In this document: positions 11,940-23,500 of the stretch, piece by piece | Position numbering within the stretch: the first letter of the stretch is position 1 | Layout: each line of letters starts with the position of its first letter | From: Tetranychus cinnabarinus | Lineage: Eukaryota; Arthropoda; Arachnida; Trombidiformes; Tetranychidae | Direction of reading: 5' to 3' | NCBI GenBank assembly: GCA_022266195.1 | Contig: WHVY01000008.1 | Coordinates: 1,860,001-1,924,000 of the forward strand | DNA length: 64,000 nucleotides | Made by a program: the position numbers and the translations under genes | The notes under the pieces: generated by a model | Databases searched by the model: none | What the model saw: only the letters and a program-made list of their open reading frames with translations | What the model was told of the DNA's origin: nothing

Positions 11940-12426
11940 TATGAATAATTGGATGATGAACTCTTAGTGATTGTAAAAATCGGCCTTCATTGTCTTGTGA
12001 TAAATTGTTTTTTACTCAACTTTTGGATGGTCTGATTTTTTTATTATGAAATCAAACCAAAAAATATAACCATTGTTTGAGTTTTGAACATAGATTGAAA
12101 CATCGTACCTGGTGTTTATAAAAAGAGTAGTGGCGATAAACAATATCTAATGATGAGATAATTTTGAAAAGTAGTATAAATTGTACTACCTAACTCTCAA
12201 AAAGCAAAATTTAGTGAAAATACTTAAACCGTCAAATCGTTTATAATCGTGGTACATGTAATTAAAATAGTAAATATTCATAGAATCGTCCATTGTTATG
12301 GGAAGAAATAATGACATTTTATTTTTTCCAGCTAAGTTAAATTGACCAGTTCTGACCAAAGCGACGTCTAATTTCAAATGTTTTTAAGAACTGACGAAAT
12401 TGAATGGCATTTGAAATCAACTTGAA
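11940..12426. other. Convergent 3' region METAP1 / MAX
   Basis: This holds the 3' ends of two convergent genes. No further coding sequence is supported; short frames in it are of chance type. Confidence 0.4.
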
Positions 12427-12983
12427 TTATCTCAACGAATCCTCTTGATAATTTGCCAGGATCTGGGCAATTTGCTCCTCCAAAACTTTATTTTGCCTCT
12501 TCAATTCATCAATGTCCTGTTGATGGATAGAATTCTTTTTCCTCATGAGCTGAATGTATTCGGCTGCTTTTTTCAAAATTTGCGCGCGAGAAGCCTGAAG
12601 AAGATGCACAAAGACAAAAGAAAGTACAACAATAAAACTAAATGAATAATTGTATCTTAAGAGAGATAAAAATGACCAAATATTTATCAACAAACCTTTT
12701 CACCACGAAGAGACGGAACAGAGTCTCTCAAACTGGAGAAACTATCTTTAATATGGTCTCTCCTTTTCCTTTCTAATGCATTGTGATGAGCTCTCTTGTC
12801 AGCCTAGTGACAGTTGCAAAAATTCAACAGAAACATGAGGATACCAAAGTAGAAAATGAGTAAATATTGGATTAAAACAAGAAACATGAAAACTAAGATT
12901 AGTCACAATTTTAAATTCACAAAAGAAAACAAAGTTATACTTACGTCTGACTCGATCTCAATGTCCATATCTTCATCACTCAT
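12427..12983 (-). CDS. MAX: MAX bHLH-leucine zipper transcription factor
   Basis: Three exons on the minus strand, 12945-12983, 12696-12803 and 12427-12594, all phase 0, give 104 residues. Exon 1 encodes the acidic leader MSDEDMDIEIESD. Exon 2 encodes the basic region and helix 1 (ADKRAHHNALERKRRDHIKD, then SFSSLRDSVPSLRGEK). Exon 3 encodes helix 2 and the leucine zipper (SRAQILKKAAEYIQLMRKKN to about NKVLEEQIAQIL). MAX is the obligate partner of MYC, MAD/MXD and MNT and binds CACGTG E-boxes as dimers. The His-Glu-Arg contact residues of the basic region are present. The protein stops only about ten residues after the zipper, so it lacks the C-terminal tail and nuclear signal region of vertebrate MAX (about 151-160 residues). 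An alternative last exon is possible. It is head to head with the REJ gene. Confidence 0.93.
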
Positions 12984-14599
12984 TATTTAAATAGACACAA
13001 TATAAACTGGCCTAAATCTAAATGATAGAGATTTTTAAATAGTTTTCTTTCCAAATGAGAAAATTCTACTTATCAGAAGCGCAGGTAAAACATAAAGCAG
13101 TACGATCAGTACTTGGTTAGTCAGTCCTTAGTCAGCTTGCGCAGTACATAAAGCAGTTTATCAATTAAAGCGCTCAGTTTGAAAATGATTAACATATCAA
13201 TTCAACTTAAACTTTTACTGAAAAATCAATCAACGAAATAATCAACTTATAAATCTCAATAAAGATTAAAAAGTGAAACTTTGCACCATCTAATATGAAA
13301 TTGCTCTAAATAATTCAACCTTTAATATTTTCAATGTCAACTCTAATTGTAACATTTGCTTTCTATAAATAAAAATAAATCTTTAATCAAAAACGCATTT
13401 ATTTCCGATAAAAAACCCGATTAAGTCAAAATGAAAATTCATTATTACATTTAAATATTTTTAACGATTGAAATGCAGATAAATATTTGGACTACAAATT
13501 GTCAGATAGGTAAAATAATCTAATTGTTTTCATATTTTTCAATCAGTGGCACACCTAAAATCGCCTATTTATGGTCATTCCTATTAAACCTTCATTGACA
13601 GGTCAATTGTTCTTTGTTGTTGAGGATCATTTAGGAATTGTTTTGTTTCGTTGTTCAGTTATATCTTGATTAACCGGATACTTATTTACAGACCTTTAAT
13701 AACTAGATAGTTAAAATAATAATTATACAAATTGTGGGAGTTAACTTGTAACAATTTCCGTTGAGGGTTCAGTCTTTTGGAACAACAATTTATTTGTCAG
13801 AGTAACCACGTTTTAAATCATGTTGGTTTAGTTTGTTAAATGCTATCCATTCTTATTATTGTTCTTACTACACTGACAATTCAGTTCATTTCAAATGAAA
13901 GTAAAATAATGTAAATTGATCAACAGTGTTGCTTCAAAAGTTTTAGTGTTCAATTTTTTAAAACAACTGATTTTAATTTTGTATTACATAGTGATTTACT
14001 CAACTAAAGTGAATCTTCAATGATTGATGGACAATTTAACTAAATGTTTTTGCCATAGAAATGATTGTATAAAGTGCTAATTCAACTATTAATTTCATCT
14101 AAAGGTAAATTCTGACCAACTTATACTAAATAGTTGTAAGTGTATTTAGACGATTGCGAATAACTTTTATGCTGAAAATTGATAAAGTATCTGGAATATT
14201 TTGAGTTAGATTTCAATATTGAACCGTATTTTCCTTTCACTTTGAAAGTCTTTGATTTGATTCCAGTGTTTTAAGAAAAATTTGTTTCATTGCTTTGATT
14301 CAGAGAGTAAAGGTGAGGTGAAGTTTCTTTGTAATTAGATTGTAGTCCTTGATTAGTCTAACCTCGTGCAATTGAAAGCGGAAATTATTAAACCTTGGTC
14401 ATTAAGAGTAAACAAGGTTCAGTTGAAGAACGTTGATAAACTGGTGAACAAACACTTCGATTGAACAGTTTTTTCTCCTTCTTACAGCTCACTAAATTGG
14501 TGGGTTTACTTTTTTTCGTAGTGCATATCACGATGAATTGCAATGTCAACGTAAACTGTGTTAACCAACGGATATTTTAAAAAACAAAGTTGCTTGTCA
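12984..14599. other. Long divergent spacer between MAX and REJ gene
   Basis: This 1.6 kb stretch is AT-rich and has no supported coding region. A short near-direct repeat (cgcagTAC/GTA then acataaagcagt) occurs near 13080-13110 and 13138-13158. It probably holds the promoters and 5' UTRs of MAX and of the REJ-domain gene. Confidence 0.35.
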
Positions 14600-17500
14600 A
14601 TGTCAAATAATTTGGGAGCCAAAATCGTCCGAGCGGACCCAATTATATTTCTTGTTACTTTAATCATACTTGCGGAACAAGCCAATTCAACGAATTACTA
14701 TGATTTTCTTGAAAATCCTATTCAAGGTAAGAAAATATCTTTTCATTTTCACTTAAAACTGGAAGATACACCATTGTGATCTTGATCTTGCTTCATCGAC
14801 AATGGCAATTTGATTAACTCTTGAACAAATCCAAATAGCAGAAGCCAACTATACCTCAATGAATTGTTTTAATCAAAATAAAGTTGTTGTTCAATGAACA
14901 AAAATTTCTCTTCAGCGTTGAACAATGTAATCAGAACAATATAACGTTCAATTTATAAACATATATCTGCAAGATTATGAGATTTTGATGAATGGATAGT
15001 TTATGTTTTGAGGCGCGCTAACTGAGCTTCAAGTTCCTCATCTGTCATCTGTGATCCTTTAGCTTTGGATGAACTTGCGCCAACAGCTCCTCTTGCAACT
15101 GGTACTTCAGAAAGCTGTGCAGATTTAAATGAGTTAATACAGGCAAATCAATTGAAAATTGAAAGATTCTATGAGTAAAAAAATAAACAAATTACCTTTC
15201 CAGTAATTTCGATTCCAATTTCATCAAGAACTTGGTTGATAACTGCGTCTTCTTCAGCTTCATCACCAGAATTATCGAGGATTGCACTCAAGCTGTCATC
15301 GACTAAAAAAGGAATTTGTAATTAAAAAAAGGATCCAAAATAATCATAAATTCAGCAACTTACTCAATTCTTCCTTCATTTCCATTTTTGTATTTTCCCT
15401 TTCAAAGTCTCGCATTGTCTTGATGATTTCACCAGTGTTGACTTGTTGATTTACAGTTTTTAAAGTCTAGTTTGAAAATATGATAGAGTTATTTTTCTAG
15501 ATTTAACGTTAATGTAATGATGTAAAATAGTTTCAAATATGATGTACCTTAGCCGATGTTGCCATTGCTCCGGCAAGCTTTGTATTGGCTTGCATGACTT
15601 TACTTTGGTTACTGATGGCACCAATCTGTGAATTAGCTACTAAACAGCGTCCTTTTTGTTTCCTCAATTGTACCAGTTGTTTGGCGTATATATTACACAC
15701 TTGCTTATTACCTTCTTTAGCTGCTTTTTTAATCTCCATTTCTAACTGTTTCTCTTGTCTTTCCATTTCTCTTTGGGTTCTTTCAACATCTCTTGAGGCT
15801 CGCCGTAAATCTCTTTGTTGAGCTTTCATTTGCTCTGTAATAAAGAGAGAAAATTGTTTAATAAAACATCAAATATAATTAAGGAAATTCAGTAAAGGAT
15901 GAATTTAAAAATGAGATATGACTAATGTGATAAATAAATGATGATGAATAAGCGATGACGAAAAGTATAATGCTCAATGAAAAAGGAAAATGAGCTCACC
16001 TTGTGGGTCCGGTTTCCTGAAGAAATTCATTTTGATTGGTGAAAAAATGAATTTTCAAAGCTATGGAATTTCGACTTTTAAAGGCACGAAGACTCAGATA
16101 ATTAAAATAATAAATTTATTAAAAAAAATAAATCACAATCCCTACCTATCCTTTCAACTCTAACAAGCAACATAACATAAGGCTTATCAGCTGGTTATTT
16201 GCTGTTTATATACAGTTTTGTCATGACAACTAAACCAGTAAATTATGAGCATTTCATTTTTAAATGTAACGCAACAATTGATGATAAACTTCAAGATAAT
16301 TTATTTTCATCAGTAATGAGATTGAATGCGATTAATTTACTCCGTTCGCTGTTCTTAGTAAACTCTTTAGACTCCAATAGAAACATTTTCATATGTAATC
16401 AATATGCCAAATCTGTCAAATCAAGTCGATAATGTAAAAATCTAGCAATTAGAGTACAATCCTAAATTTAGTCAGGGATAGCGCAAAGTATCCAATGGGA
16501 ACGAAAATTTTAATTTAACTAAATTTAACTTGAATGCACTTTTTCATAATTTGCTCATTAGGATGTGCTATGCTTGGATATCCAAAGTCCACTTTAAATG
16601 AATGTGGCTACTGTGTCGGCAATGATACTGGACTTGATGAGGATTATGGTAAAGATTGTTTAGGTGTTTGCCATGGTTCGGCAATATTTGACTGTAAAAA
16701 TGTTTGCAATGGTACTGCTTACAGAGATAAATGCACAAACCAATGTTTAGGTAACTAATTGTTAACTTATAACTTTCGGATAACTTTCCTTGTTATTGAT
16801 TTCCCGTTTTGTTGATATTTTTAAAGATGAAGCTTCTGAGTTACCAGAATCAACCAGAGACTGCAGAGGTGAATGTATTCAACCCAATTTACCTCTAGAG
16901 CAATTACCGTATCGTTTAGATGAATGTGGCTATTGTCGTCTTCAATCAAGTGAACTTTCACCTTACATCGATTGTTCGAAACAATGTCATCCTCCTGGTT
17001 TGTCGACATCTCGATCAGTTTGCGGTTTTTGCATTAATCCTTCTTCCAATATAACCGAAGAAGATGTTAAAGATGAATGCGGCAACTGTCTTCAGGACGG
17101 AGCCTATTGCTCTTGCAGCAGGTAAGTTTGTTTGAAATTAGCTTTTGATTGTTACATGACCATTAAATTTTTCAACCTGTAGAGACCCAAAACTATGTGG
17201 CTGCGATAATGCTGACCATTGTTACAAGATCCGATCTGTTGAGCCCAAGATGATTGAAAAAGGCACAGAGAGTCAGGTAAGTCCAAACTTTGAATAATTC
17301 TGATCAATTAACATTTAAAAACAAAAATTTTCGTTTTTCTTTGGCTTTTAAGATTTTACTTATTGGTTATTTTCATCCAATGTCTGAAGATCTCGACTGT
17401 GTTTATCGTCATGAAGCTAACGATGAGGAAGCTTATGCACCGATATTTTTCATTCCAAAAAACAGAACTGCTGTTTATTGTTCAATCTATCCAGTAATTG

Positions 17501-20500
17501 GTAAAAAAGTCTATTACTTTTAATATTCAATATCATTTGAGTCTAATCATTTTGTGCATGACTTCTTTATTTTCAGAGGGAAGCTATTCAATAGGTTTAA
17601 GATCAAGGAGTAAGAATCATAATTTGCCAGAAACAAGTTCGATTAAAATATTTGCATTCGACCTACTCAAAGGTGAGTTTAATTCATAAAAATTAACAGA
17701 ACTAGTTTCGTAAGTCTCTTATGATTAAGCTGCATTTGCTGTCATGAAATAATGAGCAACATAAGTTTACGTTTAGTGTTACTCGAAAGAGACAACACAA
17801 TTGTAAAATTCATGCACAAATTGAAACAAATGGGTCAAAAACGAGTGGAAATCAATTTCTCTCAAATTTAGACTCTGTGAGGTTGTAAAGCTATGAAAAC
17901 CGAATCCATTAACGGATTGAAAGATTTCTCTGACCCACAGTTTTCGAGAAAATCAAAGTCAAAGTTTAAACTTCGTTCGCCTTTCGTGCTATTATGGAAG
18001 AAGATATTTTCATGAAACTTATTTTCCCCAGTGTAACATTTGATGAACAACTAGAAAATGCACTTATTTTGCGAAATAAAACTTTATATTCAAAATTAAA
18101 CAGATTAGTTCGAATTTTAGTTAAACCGACCTCATTCTATGACCGTAAGAATAAGAGATCTGAAACTCATTATTTGTTGATAAAAATGGTTGGTACAACC
18201 AATGGATTGAATACTTTTTGCCCTTTATCAAGAGTTGTCAAGATTTTGGCCATTGGCCTAAAAACTTTGCCCCTCGATATTGCGACAATGGTAGCATTTA
18301 CAATCATCTTTCTTGTACCAATTTAATTCTCTACTAATTAATTATCAAATGCAATTCAATAACTTTCATTAGTGTATTTGAATTATGAGGTTTGGGTTTT
18401 AAATGCACGAGCAACATCTTATTCAGCAAACAAAACTCATCTCAACCCATTTCTTGGTAAATAAACCAATTTTCTGGTTAAACCAGCAAATTAAATGGAA
18501 AAGGTTCTTCTAAAAGCTTCGATTCTTTGAGTTAAGAGTTGAGACTGAGCAAGTTTGTAGGGATATAAAATCTGAGTCCATTGGTACAGTTAAATAATTC
18601 ATCCGATGACCAGTTTTCTAGAAAGTTGAGGTCAAAGTTGAAACTTCGATTGCTTTTTTCTCAGCTATGGAAGCAGTTTTTTCCATAAAACTCATTTAAT
18701 TCGTGTAACTTTTGATGAACAACCATAGAACATTCTTATTTTGAGAAATAACATTTTCTGTTTCCGTAAAACAGGTCAACTTCGATTTTCAAACAAACCG
18801 AACTCATTCTGTGACCGTAAGAACCAAAGAGCTGAAACTTATTATATGTCGATAAAAATTGTTGGTGTACATCAATAACTGAATACTTTTCTCAAGTTAT
18901 CAACAGTTCGCTCAATTTTGGCCACTGGCCAAGAAACTTTGAGCCTCAATATTTCGAGAATGGTTCATCTACAATAATCATTATTTTAATGAAAATTGTA
19001 TTTTATTATAAGCTATAATATATTGGAAAATTATACTGTTCAAGATCCTACAAAAAAAGTTATATTATTCCAATACTTTGGTTGTTAGATTTGAGATTGA
19101 TTTATAAAGTCAAATGGTTACTCAAACACAAATGTCGTTTATTAAAAGGATTTTCATTATCAAATGTATTCATTCATAACATATCATAGCTCTTAATAAA
19201 ATCTAATGTTTGATGAAAAAAAGATGATCGTAGATGCTACCATTCTCGAAATATCGAGGGGCAAAGTTTTTGGACCAATGTCCAAAATCTTGAGAACTCT
19301 TGATAAAGAGAAAAATTTATTCAATCCATTGGATGTATCAAACATTTTTATCAACAAATAATGAGTTTCAGATCTCTTATTCTTACGGTCATAGAATGAG
19401 GTCGGTTTAACTAAAATTCGAACTTATCTGTTTAATTTTGAACAAAAAGTTTTTCTTCGCAAAATAAGCACATTTTCTTGTTGCGCATCAAAAGCTACAT
19501 TGGGAAAATGAGTTTCATGCAAATATCTTCTTCCATAATTGCACGAAAGGCGAACGAAGTTTAAACTTTGACTTTGATTTTCTCGAAAACTGTGGGCCAG
19601 AGAAATCTTTCAATCCCACTAATGGATTCGGTTTTCATAGCTTTACAACCTCACAGAGTCTAAATTTGAGAGAAATTGATTTCCACTCGTTTTTGACCCA
19701 TTTGTTTCAATTTGTGCATGAATTTTACAATTGTGTTGTCTCTTTTAGCTAAAAATATAATTATAATGTTTTTTAAACCTAAAAGATTTGGTTTTGAATC
19801 AAATAGTAAAAAACATCTTATTGAATGCTTTTAGCTAGAATAACTGGAATGCAACCAGCGGAGATGACCACAACTGAGTTCACCGAAGATCTAGAGTTGA
19901 CTTTTGTTGGACCCAGTTTATCTGCTATACCCGATTTGAGATTAATTTGTCTTGTTAGTAAATCGGAAGGAGACTCTGAAGAAGAGGATTCATCTGAATT
20001 ATATGAACCAACTTCAATCTTAACCATCACTGGAAATAAGCCATACACTTGCATTTTACCCAAGAGTCAATCAGCCTCCTCTACGTCCTTATTAATCACA
20101 CCGACGATTGACGGAGTCAACCCATTATCTTCCCCGTTTACATTCACTTTGATATCACCAGCTCCGACCATTTCACATGCCAATTGCTTCATATCATCTG
20201 ATGGTCTTGCAATGGTCGTTATGTTTACTCGTCCAGTCGATGTTTATTCATCTTTGGAGATGTTATCCGTTGGATCCAATTTATGTGACCATATCTTGAC
20301 CGATGAAAGTTTAGATAAACTATCCAAGTATAAACGATTGAACTGTGTTTGGTCGAGCAAAGTACAGCTAGTGATTTACCTACAAAAACCAATGGAAGAA
20401 AATATATTTGAATTGTCGTTAAGAAAAGGAATCTTTAAGGAAGATTCATCGAACATTGCGTTAGTTAATGATGAACCAATTAAAATTGTGATGCGTAAAT

Positions 20501-23500
20501 TGACAACCGAATGGTGGGTTTATACACCTAGATTAGTAATCACTGGACCATCAGAGGTTCCTCGGTGTGGACTTTTCTCTCTATCTGGACATTATTCTTC
20601 CCCGAAAGGAACAACTGGAGTTGCATTTAAATGGACAGTTACTCGGGACAATCTTCCTTCGACTTCAACTGAAGAGCCGATCAATGAAGAGTTAACTTCT
20701 ATAGTGAGCTCAACAACATCACAGAATCTTATTCTAGACGCTATTTTATTCCAACCAGGAGTTAGTTATCAATTTACCCTCACTACCGAGTCTGATTTAG
20801 GTTCATTAATGGCAACACACCGTTTGATCCGATTCAACTACGATGCCCCAATAGTCAGCATTTATTCAAACATTATGTTACCAGCACAGCCTTATACAAT
20901 TGATACAACGTAAGTTTTAATTTTCTGCTAATTCTAGGTTTGTTACTAAAAAGACAACACAGTTGTCAATTCATGCACAAAGTGACACAGAGTGGTAAAA
21001 AACGCTGAAGATTGATTTCTTGCAAATTTAGACATAATTAGTTTGTAGGGACATAAAAACTACATCCGTTTGTGCGATTTTAAAGTTTCTCTGATCAAAG
21101 GTTTCCGAGAAAAGCGAGCTCAAAGTTTAAACTTCGATCGTTTTTTGTACCAAAATGGCAAGAGATATTTTCATGAAAATTATTTTCCTAGCGTAACATT
21201 TAATTAACAACCAAAAAATGCACTTATTTTACGAAATAAAACTTTGTGTTCAAAATAAAATAGATTAGTTCGATTTTTAGTTAAACCGACCTCATTCTAC
21301 AACCATAAAAGTTAGAGAGCTCAAACTTTTCATTGGACTATCAAAATTGTCAGTGAACATCTACAATTGAACACTTTTCTCAATTTATCAACAGTTCTCT
21401 TTGTTTTGGCCATTTACCCAAAAATTTCGAACCTCAATATTTCGAGAATGGCATCACTTACAATCATCATTCCTTCATCAATCATTTGATTCTTTGATGG
21501 GTTATGATACAACGGAATATTAGCTGATCCGAGGTTCTACAAAAAAAGCTATAGCAGTGCATTACTCATGTTGTAAGATTTGATTCTTATTTTATTAATA
21601 TTAAGATGAGTTAAACACAAAAAGCAAATCTTTTGATATTTTAAAAGGCTATGATCACTATTAAATGAATTATCTCATATTTTCTCAGATTTTAACTATA
21701 TTTTGTTTCAGCTAATAATAAAATCTAATGATTGATGAAGGAATGCTAATTGTAAGTGATGCCATTCTCGAAATATTGAGGTTCGAAATTTTCGGGTAAA
21801 TGGCCAAAATAAAGAGAACTGTTGATGAATTGAAAAAATTGTTCGATCGTAGATGTCTAGCAACAATTTTCATAGACCAATAATAAGTTTGAGTTCTCTA
21901 ACTCTTATGGTCATAGAATGAAGTCGGTTTAACTAAAGATCGAACTAATCTGGTTTACAGAAAACAGAAAACTTTTTTTCTTCAAATAAGTGCATTTTCT
22001 GTTTGCCCATTAAAAGTTACATCAACAAACTGAATTACACGCAAAAGTATGCTTTTATTATTGTACAAAGAGCGATCGAAGTTTAAACTTTGACTTCGAT
22101 TTCCTCGAAAACTATCGATCAAACAAACTTTTTAACAGCACTAATGGACTCAGTTTTTATTCCCCAACAAACCAACAGAGTCTTAACCCGAAAGAAATTG
22201 ACTATGCCCGTTTTTGCTCATTCATGTCAATTTGTGCGTAATTACGTTGATTGTGTCTTTTTAGTAACAAACCTAATTTTATGTTCTTCTATTACCTTTT
22301 ACTTATGATTTTCTCATATTTATCATTTGTTTTAGTGCTGTGTTTTGGGCAGAAACGTATATTCCTACTTGTATTCATCCATTCCAAAGAGTGGGAATAT
22401 TTTGGAAGGTTGCAGATCCTCATGTTAAGTTTAACTTTACTTTAGCTTATCTATCAGTTTATATACTCAGTCCATTTTCACTTCCACCCGATCGACCAGT
22501 AACATTTTATCTAAATGCCTTTCTTGGTCATCGTATAAACGAAACGAGTGGAGCTGCATTTTCCTTAATCGGTTTACAGCCACCACTTCAAGCTTTGATT
22601 GCTGATGGATCACCAATGATTGCTTTAGGTCATGAATCAGGTCCAATAATGATTTCTGGTTCAGCCTCAGGTGATGGGACGAAGAAGCCTCTTTCATTCC
22701 ATTGGAATTGTTTAGATAGCGATACACATGAACCATGTTTCTTTAATTTTGCTTCATTAGATGATTCAGATCTAGAGATTGCATCCAACCGAAACTATGT
22801 GTTAATCGACTCAACCATGCAAAGACAACCTGAACTTTTACTTGACTCATCTAATTTCATGCCAAACAGAGAGCTTATCTTAAGCCTTCAGGTTCACGAC
22901 AGAAACGATACAAATCGGGTTTCTAATCCTGAATTAACATTGTTAAAGATTACTTCAGGCGATGCTCCTCAAGTTTTCATGGGTTCAATTTACATTAGTC
23001 GCAAGTACAGAGCTAATATCCGTAGTCCTCACAATTTAGCAATCATGGTTCCAGCTCATACACCATTATTAATCAAGGGAACCGTTAAGTCATCAGTACC
23101 ACTGAGCTATTTGGCCTGGGAAGCAAATAATTTTATTCATCCTTTGAATTGGAATACAAAAAGAGGTTCTTGGAGAAATGGAGAAACCCACACTGAATTG
23201 CATATTCATTCAGGTAATTCATTGATTATCTAAATGTGTTTCCATTTCTTGACAATCTTTCTTATCGTTTTAGATCACATTTATCCATATGGATTGCACG
23301 TTTTTAAGCTTAAAGCCTGTAACACAAATGACCAATGTTCTGAGGCTACAACACAATTCACAGCTTCTCAGGGAGTAACTCAATGCTCCATATCGATTCC
23401 TGCTTATCATGAATATGAATTGGTAAGTATTATTGATACAAAATGAATATTTTTCTTGCTAATCTGATTATTTCTTCTTTTCCGTGAATCTTTTTTAGGT

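Noticed and set aside
16199..16432. 77-codon frame inside intron 1 of the REJ gene
   Set aside because: No ATG at its start and no motif; intronic.
17994..18326. 110-codon frame
   Set aside because: Lies wholly in the arm of the foldback element; related text appears in the other arms in broken form, so it reflects the repeat and not a gene.
22090..22308. Frame overlapping the right arm of element 2
   Set aside because: It is the same repeat family as in element 1, not a conserved protein.
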